Of a stretch of 64,000 bases of DNA, positions 61,405-64,000 are shown piece after piece (position 1 is the stretch's first letter; each line of letters begins with the position of its first letter). Made by a program: the position numbers and the translations under genes. Below the pieces are notes generated by a model, which did no database searches, was not told the origin of the DNA, and saw only the letters and a program-made list of their open reading frames with translations. Where the stretch lies: contig NZ_CP151951.1 in NCBI RefSeq assembly GCF_038592985.1, positions 1,417,001-1,481,000 on the forward strand. The letters are read 5' to 3'. This DNA is from Paenibacillus sp. FSL R10-2782 (lineage in GTDB: Bacteria; Bacillota; Bacilli; Paenibacillales; Paenibacillaceae).

Positions 61405-64000
61405 ATGACTTTTGAATCCATGAATAAGCACGGACAGGCTCGGGGTCATCAGCCACGCGTCATTGTAGAGCTGGACAAAATGTCCTATGTCCGTGGCTTG
61501 CGGCCAAACCAAGCCGTCGTTCAATATGTAAAAGATACAGCCGTTAAAGAATTTTTGTCCATTGATGGTATGACCCAGCTATCAAGTGAAAAGGAAGCGA
61601 CAAAGGTTAGCGAGATAGCCCGTCTCGCCAATTTGCCTATGTCCATGCCTATTCTTTCAAGCTCAAAAATGCGTGAACATGTTACCGATTCCAATCACAT
61701 CCAGGGCATGCTGGTCATAAGTCGCCACTGGTCAATGAATCCCAAGCGTCCTCTCCACAAGGGATTGGACCTGGATTGTAACAAGGGCGACACCATCCAT
61801 GCCGTATGGGATGGAAGAATTACTGCCGCAGGTGCCGTAAAGGGTTATGGTCACGCGGTATATATCGATCACGGCAATGGCTGGACGTCCCGGTATGCTC
61901 ATTTGAAACCCAATGCCATGAGGGTCAAGGCTGGAGATTGTGTGAAGGCTGGAGACCCGATTGCTACAGGCTGGAACTCGGGTCACAAGAGTAGCAGTGG
62001 GGGTGGGGATGGAGCACATCTTCATTTTGAGGTTCGCAAGGATGGCGAGGATTTGAATCCCGAAGCTTTCCTGCGCGGGGAAAAATCCATACAATTGCCC
62101 ATTCGATTGCTGGATACGGCTGTTCAGAATAAAAGTATATCTACTCCAACGGTGGAAGCTAGCGTCGTCGAATCCTACACGGAATATAGTATGGAAGCAT
62201 GGGCTTATTATGTGAATCCCGCAAACTCTGAGGGTATTACCAGAGGCGGAACAGATGTACGGCAGTGGGAGGATTACAAAATTATCGCTGTCGATCCTTC
62301 TGTCATCCCTTTGGGAAGTAAGGTTGAACTGCTGGTAGAAGGGAAAAATTGGGGCGAATATGTGGCTGATGATACGGCTGGCTCCACGAAGGGCAAGCGT
62401 ATTGAGATTTTAATGGAAAATGCGGAGCAATGCCTTCAATTTGGGCGAAAACCTGTCATTGTGAAAATCAAGCAGTGGGGGGACGGAAGAACTCGCAGTG
62501 CAAATTCGGAAGTAGATCAATCCGTTCCATCCTACCAGATCAACCGGACGACAGAAAAGGTATCGTATAGCAAGAATTTTACGGCCCATAAAACGAGTCT
62601 GGACCATTTGAAATTTGTGGATATCGTGGGTGCCACTCAATTTTTCACCAATGAAACGCCTAATCAGGTCCGTAATGTTTTAGGTTTTCAACGAACAGAC
62701 GGGGCAGGTCAGGTGAAGAAATTCACGTTTGTGCATGACTGGTTCAAGCCGGGGTGTTTAAGCTGGGCCTATGTTTCGGATATGGATATCCAGGACAGAG
62801 TAGAGGTAAAGGTGGACGACCATGTAGTTGCCACCATTGAAGGGGTAAATGCTAAAAACGGATTGGCTTACCCTCCCTCTATTCCGGTGCCTGGTGGACA
62901 CCACAAAATTGAATTTTCCATGTCGAATCCTTCCAAGGCGTCGAGAGGCAATTTCGGGATCACTTTTCTGAAAGCCAGAGAATTTGACGTGGAATCCCTC
63001 TCAGCCAAAACAGTCTGGACGTTCGAAGACCCGATGAGCACAACGAATGATTGGACTCCCGACCAGCAGGTAGTGGTGACAGATATGGGCAATCAGCAGA
63101 AAATATCCACTGCACGTGAAGAAGCTGGTATTGAACGGACAGGGAAGATCAGGAAATTTCCATTTACAATGCAATTCCGAATCAAGGCCGATCAGGGAAC
63201 ACAAGGGAAAATCATGGTGTCCAATGGCTCTAAAGCCTTTGTGGTCAAGGTCACAGATCAAGGAATTTCTACGAATGTCGGCTCCTATAGCCATAAGCAT
63301 GTGAGCGAGTACACCGACTATGTTGTAACCTGCCATAACGAAACAGATATGGATGTATATATTAAAAGTATACTTCCGGGCGGTATCGAACAATGGGAAA
63401 ATACCCGTGTACGCGGCGTATCCGAAGATGATACGACGAACAGACTTCGATTTTCCGTATCCAGCGGTAGTCTGTATATTGCAGAGGTTAAATATGCTTT
63501 TCATGATTACGCTATTGAGCAGTTTGCCACTCATATCGCAGATACGTATAAAGAAAAATGGTATGACGTCGGCGGGTTTCAGTATGAGAATACCGCTTCA
63601 CTGGAACGGGACGTGATGAACTGGGAGGTTCATTCTCACATGGACATGTCGTCGACTTCAGCCACCGTAACTTTAAATAATGCCAAAGGGATCTACTCCC
63701 CATCCTTGGAACGGTACGCTGCATTTTCGGATGGAAGGAAGCAGCCTCCTAACGAATTTACCTATTGGGAGGAGGGTGAGCGACGACATCTGATTAGTGA
63801 AGGAACTCCCATCCGTATTTATGCAGGTTATGGCGATGAGCTGGTACGTGTATTTACAGGCATGATCAAGGGTGAAATTGAGGAGGATGCCCAGAGAAGA
63901 ACGCTTACGTTTCATTGTGTAGACCGTTATGACATGCTGGAGGAATTTATATTTTATAAGGATATGATCTACCCTCCGGAGGAAGCGTATGCTGGGGACG
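61405..64000 (+). CDS. Tail-associated peptidoglycan hydrolase / baseplate hub fusion (partial)
   Basis: The frame is open for 865 codons to the right edge. There is no signal peptide. Residues 115-225 are an M23 (LytM) endopeptidase with HKGLD (His118, Asp122) and HLHFE (His205, His207). Residues about 258-355 are a 3D-type domain (EAWAYYVNPANSEG, GGTDV, IAVDPSVIPLGSKVELLV, ADDTAG). Residues about 370-580 look like beta-sandwich or carbohydrate-binding modules. From about 585 the sequence (VTLNNAKGIYSP, EGTPIRIYAGYGDELVRVFT) resembles tail hub or tip proteins. Two cell-wall-cutting domains on a hub fit a device that punctures Gram-positive walls. Confidence 0.7.
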   Translation, partial: MTFESMNKHGQARGHQPRVIVELDKMSYVRGLRPNQAVVQYVKDTAVKEFLSIDGMTQLSSEKEATKVSEIARLANLPMSMPILSSSKMREHVTDSNHIQGMLVISRHWSMNPKRPLHKGLDLDCNKGDTIHAVWDGRITAAGAVKGYGHAVYIDHGNGWTSRYAHLKPNAMRVKAGDCVKAGDPIATGWNSGHKSSSGGGDGAHLHFEVRKDGEDLNPEAFLRGEKSIQLPIRLLDTAVQNKSISTPTVEASVVESYTEYSMEAWAYYVNPANSEGITRGGTDVRQWEDYKIIAVDPSVIPLGSKVELLVEGKNWGEYVADDTAGSTKGKRIEILMENAEQCLQFGRKPVIVKIKQWGDGRTRSANSEVDQSVPSYQINRTTEKVSYSKNFTAHKTSLDHLKFVDIVGATQFFTNETPNQVRNVLGFQRTDGAGQVKKFTFVHDWFKPGCLSWAYVSDMDIQDRVEVKVDDHVVATIEGVNAKNGLAYPPSIPVPGGHHKIEFSMSNPSKASRGNFGITFLKAREFDVESLSAKTVWTFEDPMSTTNDWTPDQQVVVTDMGNQQKISTAREEAGIERTGKIRKFPFTMQFRIKADQGTQGKIMVSNGSKAFVVKVTDQGISTNVGSYSHKHVSEYTDYVVTCHNETDMDVYIKSILPGGIEQWENTRVRGVSEDDTTNRLRFSVSSGSLYIAEVKYAFHDYAIEQFATHIADTYKEKWYDVGGFQYENTASLERDVMNWEVHSHMDMSSTSATVTLNNAKGIYSPSLERYAAFSDGRKQPPNEFTYWEEGERRHLISEGTPIRIYAGYGDELVRVFTGMIKGEIEEDAQRRTLTFHCVDRYDMLEEFIFYKDMIYPPEEAYAGD

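Overview
The window is chromosomal DNA from a low-to-mid GC endospore-former of the Paenibacillus type (P. polymyxa group is my best guess). The support is strong GGAGG ribosome sites, frequent GTG/TTG starts, Gram-positive family members (LicT/BglF, TcyP, LplJ, MocR) and a Tad locus without a secretin. No rRNA, tRNA or CRISPR array was seen.

Layout. (1) 1-3060: the end of an ABC-3 metal permease, a protein made of two KdpD sensor/USP units with no kinase, and a 76-residue His/Cys-rich protein. (2) 3100-14125: a Tad/Flp-type pilus locus (CpaE-like ATPase, CpaF, TadB, TadC, a 63-residue Flp pilin, three TadE/TadG-like membrane proteins, an A24 prepilin peptidase and an FHA-domain protein), preceded by a promoter and a long leader hairpin. 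(3) 14125-17000: a scarred accessory patch. A diverged copy of the last ~225 bp of the FHA gene lies 1.8 kb downstream of the original. Between the copies are an XRE regulator, a gene remnant, a secreted protein and a gene start. An IS5-type transposase remnant and a deleted YdeI-like gene follow. (4) 17100-36300: housekeeping genes (SDR epimerase, endonuclease IV, purU, tkt, ppnP, pgi, YigZ, TetR, a CysA-like ATPase, an MBL hydrolase, a MocR/EamA divergent pair, a Cof phosphatase, lplJ), interrupted by an IS200/IS605 element with a frameshifted tnpB. (5) 36400-47240: a cobalamin block. cobD-cbiB-phosphatase comes first, then a cobalamin riboswitch ahead of btuFCD-cobTUS-cobQ. Corrin-ring genes are absent, so the block handles uptake/salvage and late nucleotide-loop assembly. 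(6) 47300-56540: a chemoreceptor, an EIIC-only PTS paralogue, licT and a BglF-type EIIBCA with two RAT antiterminator sites, tcyP, and a preQ1-I riboswitch in front of a YhhQ-type transporter. (7) 56600-64000 (open at the right edge): a phage-tail-like cluster.

The tail-like cluster is the most unusual part. It contains a tube-like protein, a tail-assembly-chaperone pair joined by an in-phase A AAA AAG -1 slippery site, and a 225-residue protein in the tape-measure position. Two structural proteins carry S-layer-homology-like segments. The last gene fuses an M23 endopeptidase, a 3D-type domain and a baseplate-hub-like region. No capsid, portal or terminase gene is visible here, so a tailocin, a defective prophage or a domesticated tail device are all possible.
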